A DNA stretch of 64,000 bases from Blattabacterium cuenoti (GCF_014252115.1 NZ_CP059211.1:186001-250000); one strand, 5' to 3'. Positions 27,605 to 37,212 are shown, counted from the first letter of the stretch. Program-made: numbers and translations. The notes: a model not told the origin generated them from the letters alone.

Positions 27605-27612
27605 TATATTTG
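27605..27612 (+). promoter_or_regulatory. TATATTTG element, candidate -7 box for rsmA-folD-queE
   Basis: TATATTTG fits TAnnTTTG exactly. The first ATG of the rsmA frame is at 27617, only 4 bases further, so a transcript started from here would begin at or after that ATG. This argues for the second ATG at 27623 as the rsmA start, with a nearly leaderless mRNA. No clear TTG element is visible upstream. Confidence 0.4.
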
Positions 27613-27622
27613 CAAAATGCAA

Positions 27623-28396
27623 ATGCATAAACTTTTTTTCAAAAAAAAATTCGATCAATATTTTCTAAAAGATCATAATATAGCCAAAAAAATTGTAAAC
27701 TATCTTTCTTTTGAAAATTACAATACAGTAGTAGAAGTAGGTCCAGGGTTAGGTATCCTAACTCAATATTTGTTAACTAATCCATGCAATCATATTTTTT
27801 TAATAGAGATTGATAAAGAATTAATTTCTTTTTTAAAAAAAAATTTTCCTATTTCTAAAAATCAAATCATTCATAGAGATTTTTTAAAATGGAACCCTGA
27901 AGAAATTCAATTACAAAATTTTGCAATTATTGGTAATTTTCCTTATAAAATTTCTTCACAAATATTATTTCATATATTGAAATATAATCAATACATTCCG
28001 GAATGCGTTGGTATGTTTCAAAAAGAAGTAGCAAAGCGAATTATATCTTATAAAGGAAAAAAAACTTATGGTATTTTATCAGTTTTAGTTCAAACCTTTT
28101 ATGATGTGAAATATCTTTTTACTGTAAAAGAAAAGGCTTTTCTCCCTACATCTAACGTGAAGTCTGCAGTAATCTATTTAAAAAGAAAAAATGAAATTAT
28201 TTATTGCAATAAAAATATGTTGTTTCAATGCGTTAAAATTGCTTTCAACCAAAGAAGAAAAAAATTAAAAAATTCTTTACGATTATTTAACTATATTCCA
28301 AATTTTTACGAAATCCCATTTTTAAATAAGAGAGCTGAAGAGTTGTCTGTAAAAGAATTTATTCAATTAACAAAAGAAATAGAAAATAGGAAATGA
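27623..28396 (+). CDS. rsmA: 16S rRNA (adenine1518/1519-N6)-dimethyltransferase
   Basis: RsmA (KsgA) dimethylates two adenines near the 3' end of 16S rRNA. Signatures: KKKFDQYFLKDHNIAKKIV, the SAM motif VVEVGPGLGILTQYL, and the catalytic loop IIGNFPYKISSQILFH (NLPY changed to NFPY). The protein is 257 residues from the ATG at 27623; a start at 27617 adds two residues but conflicts with the promoter element. It overlaps folD by 4 bases, so translation is probably coupled, and queE follows in the same unit. Confidence 0.94.
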   Translation: MHKLFFKKKFDQYFLKDHNIAKKIVNYLSFENYNTVVEVGPGLGILTQYLLTNPCNHIFLIEIDKELISFLKKNFPISKNQIIHRDFLKWNPEEIQLQNFAIIGNFPYKISSQILFHILKYNQYIPECVGMFQKEVAKRIISYKGKKTYGILSVLVQTFYDVKYLFTVKEKAFLPTSNVKSAVIYLKRKNEIIYCNKNMLFQCVKIAFNQRRKKLKNSLRLFNYIPNFYEIPFLNKRAEELSVKEFIQLTKEIENRK

Positions 28397-29265
28397 TGAC
28401 TAAATTATTAGATGGAAAACTATTGGCAAAAGAAATAAGAAATGAAATTTCCAGTGTTATAACAAATAAAATCTTAAAAGAAAATAAAAGAATCCCTCAT
28501 CTTGGAATTATTTTAACAGGAAATAATAGTTCTAGTATTGCATATGTTAATAACAAAATTAGAGAATGCAAAAATATTGGAATCAAGTATTCTTTAATTC
28601 ATTTACCTATAAACACACTAGAAAAAAAACTGTTAGAAGAAATAAAAAAAATGAATAAAAATCCATATATAGATGGATTTATAGTACAGTTACCACTAGA
28701 AAAACATATAAACCAAGATAAAATTATTTTATCTATTAATCCTAAAAAAGATGTGGATGGATTTCATCCTGAAAATTTTGGAAAAATGGCCTTGAATATG
28801 AAAACCTTTTTTCCTGCTACAGCATTAGGAATACTAACTCTTTTAGAAAAATATAAAATTCAAATATCTGGAAAATATACTGTGATAATTGGAAGAAGTA
28901 GGATAGTAGGTAGACCAGTTAGCATACTTATGAGTAGAAAAAGTTATCCTGGTAATAGTACCGTAACACTTACTCATAGTAAGACTCCAAATATAGAATA
29001 TTATACAAAACAAGCTGATATTATTGTAGTAGCAGTGGGAATTCCAAAATTTCTTAAAGGAAGAATGATCAAAAAGGGAGCCATTGTTATAGATGTAGGG
29101 ATACACAATAATAATGAAAAAAAAATATTAGGTGATGTTGATTTTTGTAGTGTTTATGGAAAAGCTTCTTATCTTACTCCTGTTCCAGGAGGAATAGGTC
29201 CTATGACTCGTATTATGTTAATCAAAAATACATTAACCGCAGCATTAAATAATAGAGAAAAATGA
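28393..29265 (+). CDS. folD: Bifunctional methylene-THF dehydrogenase / methenyl-THF cyclohydrolase
   Basis: FolD interconverts methylene-, methenyl- and formyl-THF in the cytoplasm. The 290-residue protein has SIAYVNNKIRECKNIGIKYS with the catalytic lysine, GFIVQLPLEKHI, PKKDVDGFHPENFGK, and the NADP site VIGRSRIVGRPVSILM, ending with TPVPGGIGPMTRIMLIKNT. The start is either of two adjacent ATGs (28393, 28396), the first overlapping the rsmA stop. The end overlaps queE by 4 bases. Confidence 0.96.
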   Translation: MMTKLLDGKLLAKEIRNEISSVITNKILKENKRIPHLGIILTGNNSSSIAYVNNKIRECKNIGIKYSLIHLPINTLEKKLLEEIKKMNKNPYIDGFIVQLPLEKHINQDKIILSINPKKDVDGFHPENFGKMALNMKTFFPATALGILTLLEKYKIQISGKYTVIIGRSRIVGRPVSILMSRKSYPGNSTVTLTHSKTPNIEYYTKQADIIVVAVGIPKFLKGRMIKKGAIVIDVGIHNNNEKKILGDVDFCSVYGKASYLTPVPGGIGPMTRIMLIKNTLTAALNNREK

Positions 29266-29879
29266 AAGAAATAAGTTATCCTATAAAAGAATCATTTTAC
29301 TCTATTCAAGGAGAAGGATACTATCATGGAACAGCTGCTTACTTTATTCGTTTCGAAGGATGTGATATAAAATGTCATTGGTGTGATACTAAAAATAGTT
29401 GGAGAATAAAAAAAAAAGATTTTGTTTCCATTCATAAAATTATCGCTAATATTGATAATTTTCAAGTGAAAACTGTTATAATTACTGGAGGAGAACCTAC
29501 AATGTGGAATTTGTATCCTTTAATTAAAAACCTTAAAAAAAAAGGATATCGTATTCATATTGAAACTTCAGGTTCTTATCCCATAAAAGAAAAATATGTA
29601 GATTGGATTACGGTTTCTCCTAAAAAAACAAAGCTACCTTTACGAGAAAATTACCAAAAAATCAATGAATTAAAAATTGTGATTTCTGATGAAAATGATT
29701 TCCTTTTTGCGGAAGAACAAGCTTCTTATATTAAAATTAAAAAATCTAATTGTTTTTTATTCTTACAACCAGAATGGAGTAATCTTTTTAAGATTATTCC
29801 AAAAATAATATCTTATATTAAAGAAAATCCTAAATGGAGGATATCGGTCCAAATTCATAAATTTATAAACATACCTTAA
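29262..29879 (+). CDS. queE: Radical SAM 7-carboxy-7-deazaguanine synthase (QueE-like)
   Basis: A 205-residue radical SAM enzyme. The cluster ligands are C34, C38 and C41 in FEGCDIKCHWCDTKNSW, preceded by the QueE start motif ESFYSIQGEGYYHGTAAYFI and followed by VIITGGEPTMW and IHIETSGSYP. QueE makes carboxydeazaguanine, a precursor of queuosine in tRNA. None of the other queuosine genes is in this window. It is the third gene of rsmA-folD-queE, overlapping folD by 4 bases and the convergent hisIE end by 4 bases. Confidence 0.88.
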   Translation: MKEISYPIKESFYSIQGEGYYHGTAAYFIRFEGCDIKCHWCDTKNSWRIKKKDFVSIHKIIANIDNFQVKTVIITGGEPTMWNLYPLIKNLKKKGYRIHIETSGSYPIKEKYVDWITVSPKKTKLPLRENYQKINELKIVISDENDFLFAEEQASYIKIKKSNCFLFLQPEWSNLFKIIPKIISYIKENPKWRISVQIHKFINIP

Positions 29880-30463
29880 GATTCTGAATGTCTATTTTTT
29901 AAAATATTAATAACATCTTGTATTTCCAATTCTTTTTTTTTCAAAAGAATAAGATAATGAAAAAGTAAATCAGCAGATTCATTTAAAAATAAACTTTTAT
30001 TATTATCTTTAGATTCAATGACAAGTTCCACAGCTTCTTCCCCTAATTTTTGAGATATTCTATTAATTCCTTTTTTCGATAGTTGATATATATAAGAATC
30101 TTTTTGTTTCTTTTTAATTCTATCTGATATTATATTTTCTAAATGAAATAAAAAATTTTTATTATTATTTGTTTCTTTCCAACATGTATCCGATCCTTGA
30201 TGACAAACAGGACCTGATGGCTTTGCTTTAATTAATAATGTATCTTGATCACAATCAATTAATATCTCTTGAATAAAAAGATAATTTTTACTAGTTTCTC
30301 CTTTAGTCCATAATCTTTTTTTTGATCTACTATAAAAAGTTACTTTTTTTTCATCAATACTTTTTTTATAAGCATCTTGATTCATATAACCTAGCATTAA
30401 TACTTTATCTGTTTTTGAATCTTGAACAATAGTAGGAATCAAACCGTTCTTGAAATCTATCAT
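29876..30463 (-). CDS. hisI: Bifunctional phosphoribosyl-AMP cyclohydrolase / phosphoribosyl-ATP pyrophosphatase
   Basis: HisIE catalyses histidine steps 2 and 3. The HisI half (about residues 1-105) has the metal ligands in [14 protein letters not shown] and [12 protein letters not shown]; the HisE half (about 110-195) has [13 protein letters not shown] and [14 protein letters not shown], with the acidic metal site. Length (195) fits the fused enzyme. It is the last gene of the his operon and overlaps hisF by 4 bases (ATGA-type junction) and the convergent queE end by 4 bases. Confidence 0.95.
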   Translation of the reverse strand: MIDFKNGLIPTIVQDSKTDKVLMLGYMNQDAYKKSIDEKKVTFYSRSKKRLWTKGETSKNYLFIQEILIDCDQDTLLIKAKPSGPVCHQGSDTCWKETNNNKNFLFHLENIISDRIKKKQKDSYIYQLSKKGINRISQKLGEEAVELVIESKDNNKSLFLNESADLLFHYLILLKKKELEIQDVINILKNRHSES

Positions 30464-31239
30464 TTTATGTTTATGTTTGTATTTTGAGTTCTTACAGGTA
30501 TATGAAGTTTGTTTAAATAAAGTTTTAATCTTGGAATTTCTATTTCTTTATAATGAAAAATACTAGCAGCTAAAGCTGCGTCAGCTTTTCCTTTTTTTAA
30601 AATTTTATAAAAATCTTCTAATTTTCCTGCTCCACCTGAAGCAATCACAGGAGTAGAAATATTTTCGGATATTTTTTTAGTAATATCCAATGCAAATCCA
30701 TTTTTTGTTCCATCATGATTCATTGAGGTTAATAATATTTCTCCTGCTCCTCTATTTATTCCTTCTTTGGCCCAATCTAAGGTTTTAATATAAGTTGGAA
30801 TTCTTCCTCCATTTAAATATACCCACCATTCATTTTTTTCATATTTAGTATCAATAGCCAAAACAATACATTGACTTCCAAATCTTTTCGAGAGATCTTC
30901 CAAAAGATTTGGTTTCTTAAAAGCAGCAGTATTAATAGATATTTTATCTGCCCCCGCATTTAACAAATGTTCTACATCTTTTTCTTCTTTAATTCCTCCC
31001 CCGACTGTAAAAGGAATATTAATATGACGAGAAATATCTTTTACTAGATTAATTAATGTTTTACGTTTTTCATTTGTAGCTGTAATATCCAAAAATATTA
31101 ATTCATCTGCTTCTTGTTCCGTATACCAACAAACTAATTCTATTGGATCTCCAGCATCTTGTAAATGCTTAAAATTTACGCCTTTTACTGTTCTTCCATT
31201 TTTTATATCTAAACAAGGGATAATACGTTTAGCTAACAT
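30460..31239 (-). CDS. hisF: Imidazole glycerol phosphate synthase, cyclase subunit
   Basis: A 259-residue TIM-barrel cyclase that works with HisH to make imidazole glycerol phosphate and [25 protein letters not shown] opens the protein, with the two catalytic aspartates at D11 (LDIKNG) and in [35 protein letters not shown] and [17 protein letters not shown] are the phosphate sites. It overlaps hisIE by 4 bases and lies 11 bases after hisA. Confidence 0.96.
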   Translation of the reverse strand: MLAKRIIPCLDIKNGRTVKGVNFKHLQDAGDPIELVCWYTEQEADELIFLDITATNEKRKTLINLVKDISRHINIPFTVGGGIKEEKDVEHLLNAGADKISINTAAFKKPNLLEDLSKRFGSQCIVLAIDTKYEKNEWWVYLNGGRIPTYIKTLDWAKEGINRGAGEILLTSMNHDGTKNGFALDITKKISENISTPVIASGGAGKLEDFYKILKKGKADAALAASIFHYKEIEIPRLKLYLNKLHIPVRTQNTNINIK

Positions 31240-31250
31240 ATGTTTATTCG

Positions 31251-31991
31251 TTATTTTTTATTACTCTTTTTTTTCCAATTTTTGATATTGGATAATGATA
31301 TTTTATTTTCATATATTGCTTTTCCAATAATAACTCCATTACAGCCTAAATTAAACAATTTTTCTACATCATCCATGTTTCTAATACCTCCACTTGCTAT
31401 ACATTCAATATTTGGAAATTTTTCAATAATTTTTTTATATAAAAGAAAAGAAGGACCTGATAAAATTCCATCTTTAGATATATCTGTACAAAAAATTTTT
31501 TTAATTCCATGATTACTTTTTTCTTGTAAAAAATCAAAAAATGGAAAATCAATAAATTTTGTCCATCCATTAGTAGCTATTTTATTATTTTTAATATCCA
31601 CTCCTAATAAGATTTTATCATCTCCATAAATATGAATCCACTCTTTTAACAAAGTAGGATTTTGAACAGCAATACTCCCTATAGTAACCATATCTCCTCC
31701 ATTTTCAAATACAGTACGGATATCTTTTTCAGAATGAATTCCACCGCCAAAATCTATAATTAGATGAGTATGTTTTGCTATTTTTTCTAGAATTTTCCAA
31801 TGAACAACCTTTCCTTTTTTTGCTCCATCTAAATCTACTAAATGGAGTCTAGATATTCCATTATTTTCTAATAATAAAGCAACTTCTAGTGGATCTTCAT
31901 TATAAATTTTTTTTCTTTTAAAATCACCTTGTACTAATCGAACACATTTACCATCAATCAAATCTATAGCTACTATAATATCCATTGTCAT
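31251..31991 (-). CDS. hisA: ProFAR isomerase (HisA)
   Basis: A 246-residue TIM-barrel isomerase for histidine step 4. Signatures: [19 protein letters not shown] with catalytic D10, [31 protein letters not shown], and [16 protein letters not shown]3 (31985) could be the real start. It lies 7 bases after hisH and 11 before hisF, the usual hisH-hisA-hisF order. Confidence 0.95.
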   Translation of the reverse strand: MTMDIIVAIDLIDGKCVRLVQGDFKRKKIYNEDPLEVALLLENNGISRLHLVDLDGAKKGKVVHWKILEKIAKHTHLIIDFGGGIHSEKDIRTVFENGGDMVTIGSIAVQNPTLLKEWIHIYGDDKILLGVDIKNNKIATNGWTKFIDFPFFDFLQEKSNHGIKKIFCTDISKDGILSGPSFLLYKKIIEKFPNIECIASGGIRNMDDVEKLFNLGCNGVIIGKAIYENKISLSNIKNWKKKSNKK

Positions 31992-31998
31992 AAATAAT

Positions 31999-32595
31999 TT
32001 ATAATCGAATAAAATTTTCTAATATTTTGTGTCCTACATAAGAAGATTTTTCCGGATGAAATTGTACAGCATAAAAATTATTTTTTTGTAACGCAGCGCT
32101 ATAAGAAATAATATATTCTGTTTTTGCTGTTGTATGTTCCCCTAAAGGAACATAATAGCTATGAACAAAATATTGATAACTACCGTCTGGTATATTTTCA
32201 AATAAAGTTCCTTTTAGTTTGTGAATTGTATTCCATCCGATTTGAGGAATTTTTTCATTTTTATCACTAGATTGGAATTTTTTGACTAATAAATCAAAAA
32301 TTCCAATACATTTCGTATTGCTTTCTTCTGAAGACTTACAAAGTAATTGCATTCCTAGACATATACCCAATACAGGTTGTTTCAACTTTGATAAAAGTAA
32401 ATCTAATTTTTTTTCTTTTAAATATTTCATAGCACAATTAGCTTCTCCAACACCAGGTAAAATAATTTTTTCTGCATTTTGAATTGATTCTTGAGAATCT
32501 GTAACTATAGCTTTTATCCCTATTCTTTCTAAAGAAAAAAGTACCGATTGTATATTTCCTACTGGATATTTTATGATAATCGTTTTCATATTCAT
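31999..32595 (-). CDS. hisH: Imidazole glycerol phosphate synthase, glutaminase subunit
   Basis: A 198-residue class I glutamine amidotransferase that supplies ammonia to HisF. The nucleophile is C79 in VLGICLGMQLLC, with the oxyanion region LPGVGEANCAM and the His-Glu pair in VQFHPEKSSYVGHKIL. M3 (32589) is an alternative start and fits relatives slightly better. Intact, 14 bases after hisB. Confidence 0.95.
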   Translation of the reverse strand: MNMKTIIIKYPVGNIQSVLFSLERIGIKAIVTDSQESIQNAEKIILPGVGEANCAMKYLKEKKLDLLLSKLKQPVLGICLGMQLLCKSSEESNTKCIGIFDLLVKKFQSSDKNEKIPQIGWNTIHKLKGTLFENIPDGSYQYFVHSYYVPLGEHTTAKTEYIISYSAALQKNNFYAVQFHPEKSSYVGHKILENFIRL

Positions 32596-32609
32596 TATTT
32601 TTTAAAATT

Positions 32610-33773
32610 TTACAATTTACCCTTGGTACTGGGTATTTTATCTGAATAGTTCCTTTGTATTGCCATTTTAAGAGTTCTTCCAAAACATTTAAAAATAGAT
32701 TCTATTTTATGATGATCATTCTTCCCTATTGCATGAATATGTAAATTACATTTAGCAGATAAAGAAAAAGATTGAAAAAAATGTGAAAACATTTCAGTAG
32801 AAATTTTACCTATTTTTTCCCTAAAAAATTTTACTTTCCAACATAATTGACTTCTTCCACCAATATCTAATGCAATTGTAGCCAAACTCTCATCCATAGG
32901 AAGAGAATAAAATCCATAACGTTCTATTCCTCTTTTATCTTCTAAAGATTGACAAAAAATTTCACCTAAAGCAATAGCCGTATCTTCTATAGTATGGTGA
33001 TCATCTAAGTGAAGATCTCCTTTTATCTGAATATTCAAATCTATAGAACCATGAAATGCTATCTGTTGTAAAAGATGATCAAAAAATCCAATTCCTGTTT
33101 TAATATGGCATCTTCCTTTTCCATAAGGAGAAATAGAAATTTTAACATCTGTTTCTAATGTTGTTCGTTGATAAACAAATTTTTTAGTTTTTATGGATAA
33201 TAAATATTCATAAATTTTTTTCCAACTATTAGTTTTTAAAGATATTATTTTTTTCAGGTTTTTTTCATCTATATTAGAATAATAATTTTCTTCTTCTTTT
33301 GTTAAATTTTTATAATGATGACTATCTTTTATCCATATAGATTTACATCCTAAATTTTTAGCTAATAAAACATCTGTTAATCTATCTCCAATTACAAATG
33401 ATTTGGATATATTATAACAATCTGATTTTAAATATTTTTTTAGCATTCCTATACCCGGTTTTCTATTGGGTGATTTATCTTTTGGAAAAGTTTTATCTAT
33501 ATGAACAGAAATAAAATTAATTCCTTCATTTTTTAAAATATTTAATATGTGATTATGTATAGGAAAAAAAATATTATCAGGAAATTTCTCTGTTCCTAAT
33601 CCATCCTGGTTAGATACCATAACTAAATCATAGTTTAGTTCTTGAACTATTTTTGATAGAAAAAATATAACTTTTGGATAAAAGTTGATTTTATCAATAG
33701 AATCAATTTGATAAGTGGGAGGATTCTCTTGTATAATTGTTCCATCCCTATCAATGAATAATATTTTTTTCAT
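32610..33773 (-). CDS. hisB: Bifunctional histidinol-phosphatase / imidazoleglycerol-phosphate dehydratase
   Basis: A 387-residue fusion. The N-terminal HAD phosphatase (about 1-175) has ILFIDRDGTIIQE with D8 and D10 and IGDRLTDVLLAKNLG; the C-terminal dehydratase (about 195-387) has the metal-binding HLDDHHTIEDTAIALGE and HAIGKNDHHKIESIFK. The fusion saves a gene and covers histidine steps 6 and 8. It overlaps the hisC end by one base. Confidence 0.96.
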   Translation of the reverse strand: MKKILFIDRDGTIIQENPPTYQIDSIDKINFYPKVIFFLSKIVQELNYDLVMVSNQDGLGTEKFPDNIFFPIHNHILNILKNEGINFISVHIDKTFPKDKSPNRKPGIGMLKKYLKSDCYNISKSFVIGDRLTDVLLAKNLGCKSIWIKDSHHYKNLTKEEENYYSNIDEKNLKKIISLKTNSWKKIYEYLLSIKTKKFVYQRTTLETDVKISISPYGKGRCHIKTGIGFFDHLLQQIAFHGSIDLNIQIKGDLHLDDHHTIEDTAIALGEIFCQSLEDKRGIERYGFYSLPMDESLATIALDIGGRSQLCWKVKFFREKIGKISTEMFSHFFQSFSLSAKCNLHIHAIGKNDHHKIESIFKCFGRTLKMAIQRNYSDKIPSTKGKL

Positions 33774-34858
33774 TATATTATATTTTTTAGAATGGAATAT
33801 TCTCGAATCTGTTTGATTAAAAACTCATTTTCTTCATGAGTTCCTACTGTAATTCTTAAACAATTATTACATAAAATGATTTTGGAACGATCTCTAACAA
33901 CAATTTTCTTTTTTATTAGATGTTGATAAAGACTTTTTGAAGAAAAATTTATTTTAGTTAATAAAAAATTAGCGGAACTAGGATAGACTTTTTGTATAAT
34001 AGGAATTTTTTTTAAAGATTCTTGCATATATTCTCTTTCCGAAATAATATTTTTTAAATGAAAAAAAAATAAATCTCTATTTTCTAATGCTTTAATAGCA
34101 ATTTCTTGAGAAAGAAGACTGATATTATAAGGATATTTTATCTTATTCATCCATTGAATAATATCTACAGAAGCAATAGCTATTCCTATTCTTAATCCTG
34201 CTAACCCCCAAGATTTAGAAAGTGTTTGTAAAATAATTAAATTTGGATATTTATCAATTTCTATTGATAGGGATTTTTGATGTGAAAAATCTATGTATGC
34301 TTCATCTAAAACAACAATTCCTTTAAATTTTTTTGTTATGTTTTCTATATCTTTTCTTATTAGATCATTTCCAGTAGGATTATTGGGAGAACAAATAAAA
34401 ATAATTTTACTATTTGAATTCACAATCTTCTCTAACTTATCCAAGTTTAATTGATAATTTTCTTTTGTGAGAAAAATTTTAATTATATCTACTCCATGAA
34501 TTTTTCCACTAACTTCATACATACCATAAGTAGGAGGAAAAACAATCGCATGATCTATTCCTGGACGAGAAAAAATACGATAAACTAAATCAATAATTTC
34601 ATCACTTCCATTTCCTAAAAATATATGAGATGGAGAAATATTTTTTAAATCTGATATTTTTTCTTTTAATTCTTTTTGTAAAGGATCCGGATATCTATTA
34701 TAAGAATTAAAAAAAGATAAAGGAGAACCAAAAGAATTTTCGTTAGCATCCAAAAAAATATAATTTTTTTCTTTATGATGCTCATTTCTAGCAGATATAT
34801 AAGGGTCTAGTTTCAAAATATTATTCCTAATTAGGGAATTTAAATTAAATTTATTCAT
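33773..34858 (-). CDS. hisC: Histidinol-phosphate aminotransferase
   Basis: A fold-type I PLP enzyme for histidine step 7. Signatures: YIFLDANENSFGSPL, LGNGSDEIIDLVYRIF, SPNNPTGN, VVLDEAYIDFS and LQTLSKSWGLAGLRIGIA, with the PLP lysine in TLSKSWG. I chose the ATG at 34858 (MNKFNLNSLIRNNI, 361 residues), the normal start; the frame extends to 34882, which overlaps hisD. It lies 13 bases after hisD. Confidence 0.94.
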   Translation of the reverse strand: MNKFNLNSLIRNNILKLDPYISARNEHHKEKNYIFLDANENSFGSPLSFFNSYNRYPDPLQKELKEKISDLKNISPSHIFLGNGSDEIIDLVYRIFSRPGIDHAIVFPPTYGMYEVSGKIHGVDIIKIFLTKENYQLNLDKLEKIVNSNSKIIFICSPNNPTGNDLIRKDIENITKKFKGIVVLDEAYIDFSHQKSLSIEIDKYPNLIILQTLSKSWGLAGLRIGIAIASVDIIQWMNKIKYPYNISLLSQEIAIKALENRDLFFFHLKNIISEREYMQESLKKIPIIQKVYPSSANFLLTKINFSSKSLYQHLIKKKIVVRDRSKIILCNNCLRITVGTHEENEFLIKQIREYSILKNII

Positions 34859-34871
34859 GCATTTACGTCGT

Positions 34872-36179
34872 TTAAAACTCATTTCTTAATCGAATATTAA
34901 TAGATTTTTTATGTGCAAGTAAACCTTCTTCAGAAGATAAAATATTGATACATTCTGATAAATTTTTTAATCCTTTTTTAGATATTTTTTGAAAAGTGAT
35001 TTTCTTAACAAAACTATCTATAGATATTCCACTATAAAATTTAGCATAACCATAGGTAGGAAGAACATGATTAGTTCCAGAAGCATAATCTCCTGCACTA
35101 ACTGGAGAATAATTCCCTAAAAAAACAGATCCAGAATTTATTACCTTATCAGCCCAATAAGAAGCATCTTTACAATTTATAATAAAATGTTCTGGAGCAA
35201 TTAGATTTATTAATTTCAAACATTCTTCCAAAGAAGATAGAATGATTATTTTACTATTTTTCAAAGATTTTTCAATAATATTTTTTCTATTATTGTAAGT
35301 ATTTAAAAATTGTTTTTTTAATTCTTTTTTAACTTTTCCTATCCAATCTAGATTATTAGTAGTAACTAAAATAATATAACTTTCTTTATCATGTTCTGAT
35401 TGAGATAACAAATCAGAAGCAACATATTCTGGATTTGCTGTATTATCTGCCATAATTGCTACTTCAGAAGGTCCAGCAGGCATATCTATAGATACTATCC
35501 CTTTTTGAAATAGAATTTGTTTAGCTATTGTTACATAAGAATTTCCTGGACCAAATATTTTGTATACAGAAGGAATGGTTTCTGTTCCATAAGCCATAGC
35601 AGCAATAGCTTGGGCTCCTCCTACTTTATATATATTTTTAATCCCTATATACTTAGCCGTATATAAAATAGCTGGATGAATTTCTCCGTTTTTATTTGGG
35701 GGACTACATAAAATAATATTTTTACATCCTGATAACTTTCCAGGAACTCCTAACATCAGTACAGTGGATAATAAAGGAGCGGTCCCTCCCGGGATATAAA
35801 AACCAATTTTTTCGATTGGAATAATTTTTCTCCAACAAAATACTCCTTTTAAAGTTTCTATTGGTTTTTCCTCATGTATTTGTTTTTTATGGAAAGATTT
35901 TATATTTTGATATGCAATCTCAATAGATTTTTTTAAATCATTCGAAATTTTCATACAAGCTTTATCTAAATCTTTTTCTGTCACCTGAATATCTTTTATA
36001 TTATCTACATGATCATATTTTATTGTATAAACTTTTAAAGCTGTATCTCCATAAATTTTAACATTGTCAATAATAGATGTTACTAAGTTTTTATAATGAA
36101 AAATATTTTTCGAATTTCTATTCGAAATAGATCTCCATGTTTCATATGCTGGATGAATATATACTTGAATCATATCCAT
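34872..36179 (-). CDS. hisD: Histidinol dehydrogenase
   Basis: A 435-residue zinc enzyme that oxidises histidinol to histidine with two NAD. Signatures: IGFYIPGGTAPLLSTVLMLG, YKVGGAQAIAAMAYGTETIP, SIDMPAGPSEVAIMAD and LLSQSEHDKESYIILV, and LIAPEHFIINCKDA, GSVFLGNYSPVSAGDYASGT, NHVLPTYGYAKFYSGIS. Start ATG 36179 (MDMIQVYIHPAYETW) gives the family length and follows the hisG stop by 5 bases; the longer frame to 36263 is in hisG. Confidence 0.95.
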   Translation of the reverse strand: MDMIQVYIHPAYETWRSISNRNSKNIFHYKNLVTSIIDNVKIYGDTALKVYTIKYDHVDNIKDIQVTEKDLDKACMKISNDLKKSIEIAYQNIKSFHKKQIHEEKPIETLKGVFCWRKIIPIEKIGFYIPGGTAPLLSTVLMLGVPGKLSGCKNIILCSPPNKNGEIHPAILYTAKYIGIKNIYKVGGAQAIAAMAYGTETIPSVYKIFGPGNSYVTIAKQILFQKGIVSIDMPAGPSEVAIMADNTANPEYVASDLLSQSEHDKESYIILVTTNNLDWIGKVKKELKKQFLNTYNNRKNIIEKSLKNSKIIILSSLEECLKLINLIAPEHFIINCKDASYWADKVINSGSVFLGNYSPVSAGDYASGTNHVLPTYGYAKFYSGISIDSFVKKITFQKISKKGLKNLSECINILSSEEGLLAHKKSINIRLRNEF

Positions 36180-36184
36180 ATTTT

Positions 36185-37042
36185 TTATAGTATAATTTTT
36201 TCTATAGGAAGCACTAATATATCTTGAGCTCCGAGAGCTTTTAAATTTTCTATTATCCCCCAAAAATCATTTTCATTCACAACAGAATGTACAGAACTAC
36301 ATTCTGAATTTGCTAAAGGAAGAATAACTGGACTTTTAATTCCTGGGAGATAAGAGATTATTTTTTCCAATTTTTCATTAGAAACATTTAATAGAATATA
36401 TTTATTATTTTTGGATTTTTTTACAGCTCTAATTCGAAATAATAATTTTTCCATTATAATATTTTGTTGAGATCCTAAATCTAAACTCGAAGCTAATACA
36501 GCTTCAGATTGAAGAACAGTTTCAACTTCTTTCAATCCGTTCATAAAAAGTGTAGAACCGCTACTTACCAAATCACAAATACAATCTGCTAAACCTATTC
36601 CAGGTGCAATTTCAACCGCTCCAGATATTTCGTGAATATCTGCACTTATATATCTTTTTTCAAAAAATTCTCTAACTAAAAAAGGATAACTTGTAGCAAT
36701 ACGTTTTCCATCCAAATCATTAATATCGTTATAAGATAAAGATTTAGGAACGGCTATGGAAAGCCTACATTTTCCAAATCCTAAAGTTTCTTTTATTCTT
36801 ATTTTTTTTCTTTTTTCTAAAAGAACATTTTTACCTACAATTCCTATATCGGCAACTCCGTCTTCCAAATATTGAGGAATATCATCATCTCTAAGAAAAA
36901 GTATTTCTAGTGGAAAATTAAGAGCCGTTGTTTTTAACTTATCTATCCCAATATTAACTTCGATGCTGCAATCTTTCAGTAGTTTGATAGAATCTTCATA
37001 AAGACGACCCGATTTTTGAATAGCTATTTTAAGTTTCTCCAT
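36185..37042 (-). CDS. hisG: ATP phosphoribosyltransferase (long, HisG_L form)
   Basis: The first and controlling enzyme of histidine synthesis, 285 residues from ATG 37042 (MEKLKIAIQKSGRLYEDSIK). It has RDDDIPQYLEDGVADIGIVG, the PRPP-binding region with EISGAVEIAPGIGLADCICD, LVSSGSTLFMNGL, and the C-terminal regulatory domain that binds histidine (SPVILPLANSECSSVHSVVN). So feedback control by product may remain. It leads hisGDCBHAF(IE). A hairpin with a U-rich tail lies 23 bases upstream. The frame runs to 37111 but the extra part is leader sequence. Confidence 0.95.
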   Translation of the reverse strand: MEKLKIAIQKSGRLYEDSIKLLKDCSIEVNIGIDKLKTTALNFPLEILFLRDDDIPQYLEDGVADIGIVGKNVLLEKRKKIRIKETLGFGKCRLSIAVPKSLSYNDINDLDGKRIATSYPFLVREFFEKRYISADIHEISGAVEIAPGIGLADCICDLVSSGSTLFMNGLKEVETVLQSEAVLASSLDLGSQQNIIMEKLLFRIRAVKKSKNNKYILLNVSNEKLEKIISYLPGIKSPVILPLANSECSSVHSVVNENDFWGIIENLKALGAQDILVLPIEKIIL

Positions 37043-37052
37043 AATCCAATAC

Positions 37053-37089
37053 AGGAAAAAATAATAAAAGCTTACAAGAGTAAGCTTTT
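37053..37089 (-). promoter_or_regulatory. Terminator-like hairpin in the hisG leader (candidate attenuator)
   Basis: On the minus strand a perfect 10-base stem (AAAAGCTTAC / GTAAGCTTTT, 4-base loop, 37089-37066) is followed by ATTATTTTTTCC and then, 23 bases after the stem, the hisG start codon. No gene on this strand ends upstream, so it lies in the 5' leader of the his operon. Possible leader frames carry no run of His codons. Confidence 0.45.
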
Positions 37090-37128
37090 TATTTAGATGA
37101 AATAATAACACATTTTAATGTATTACGG

Positions 37129-37136
37129 CAAATATA
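37129..37136 (-). promoter_or_regulatory. TATATTTG element, candidate -7 box of the his operon
   Basis: TATATTTG on the minus strand fits TAnnTTTG; transcription would start near 37122 and give a leader of about 80 bases that includes the hairpin at 37066-37089. The same GCAAATATA string (plus strand) stands before trpE. No TTG element at the expected distance is obvious. Confidence 0.4.
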
Positions 37137-37212
37137 AAAACTATTTTGAATATTTTATAATTAACCTTATATAATTACTTAGTCTATTTTTTTAATTTTT
37201 AAATTTAAGATA

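Noticed and set aside
32438..32683. 81-residue minus-strand frame across the hisB-hisH junction
   Set aside because: It is out of frame with both genes, which are complete without it.
36180..36263. N-terminal extension of HisD
   Set aside because: It overlaps the end of hisG in another frame; the family start is at 36179.
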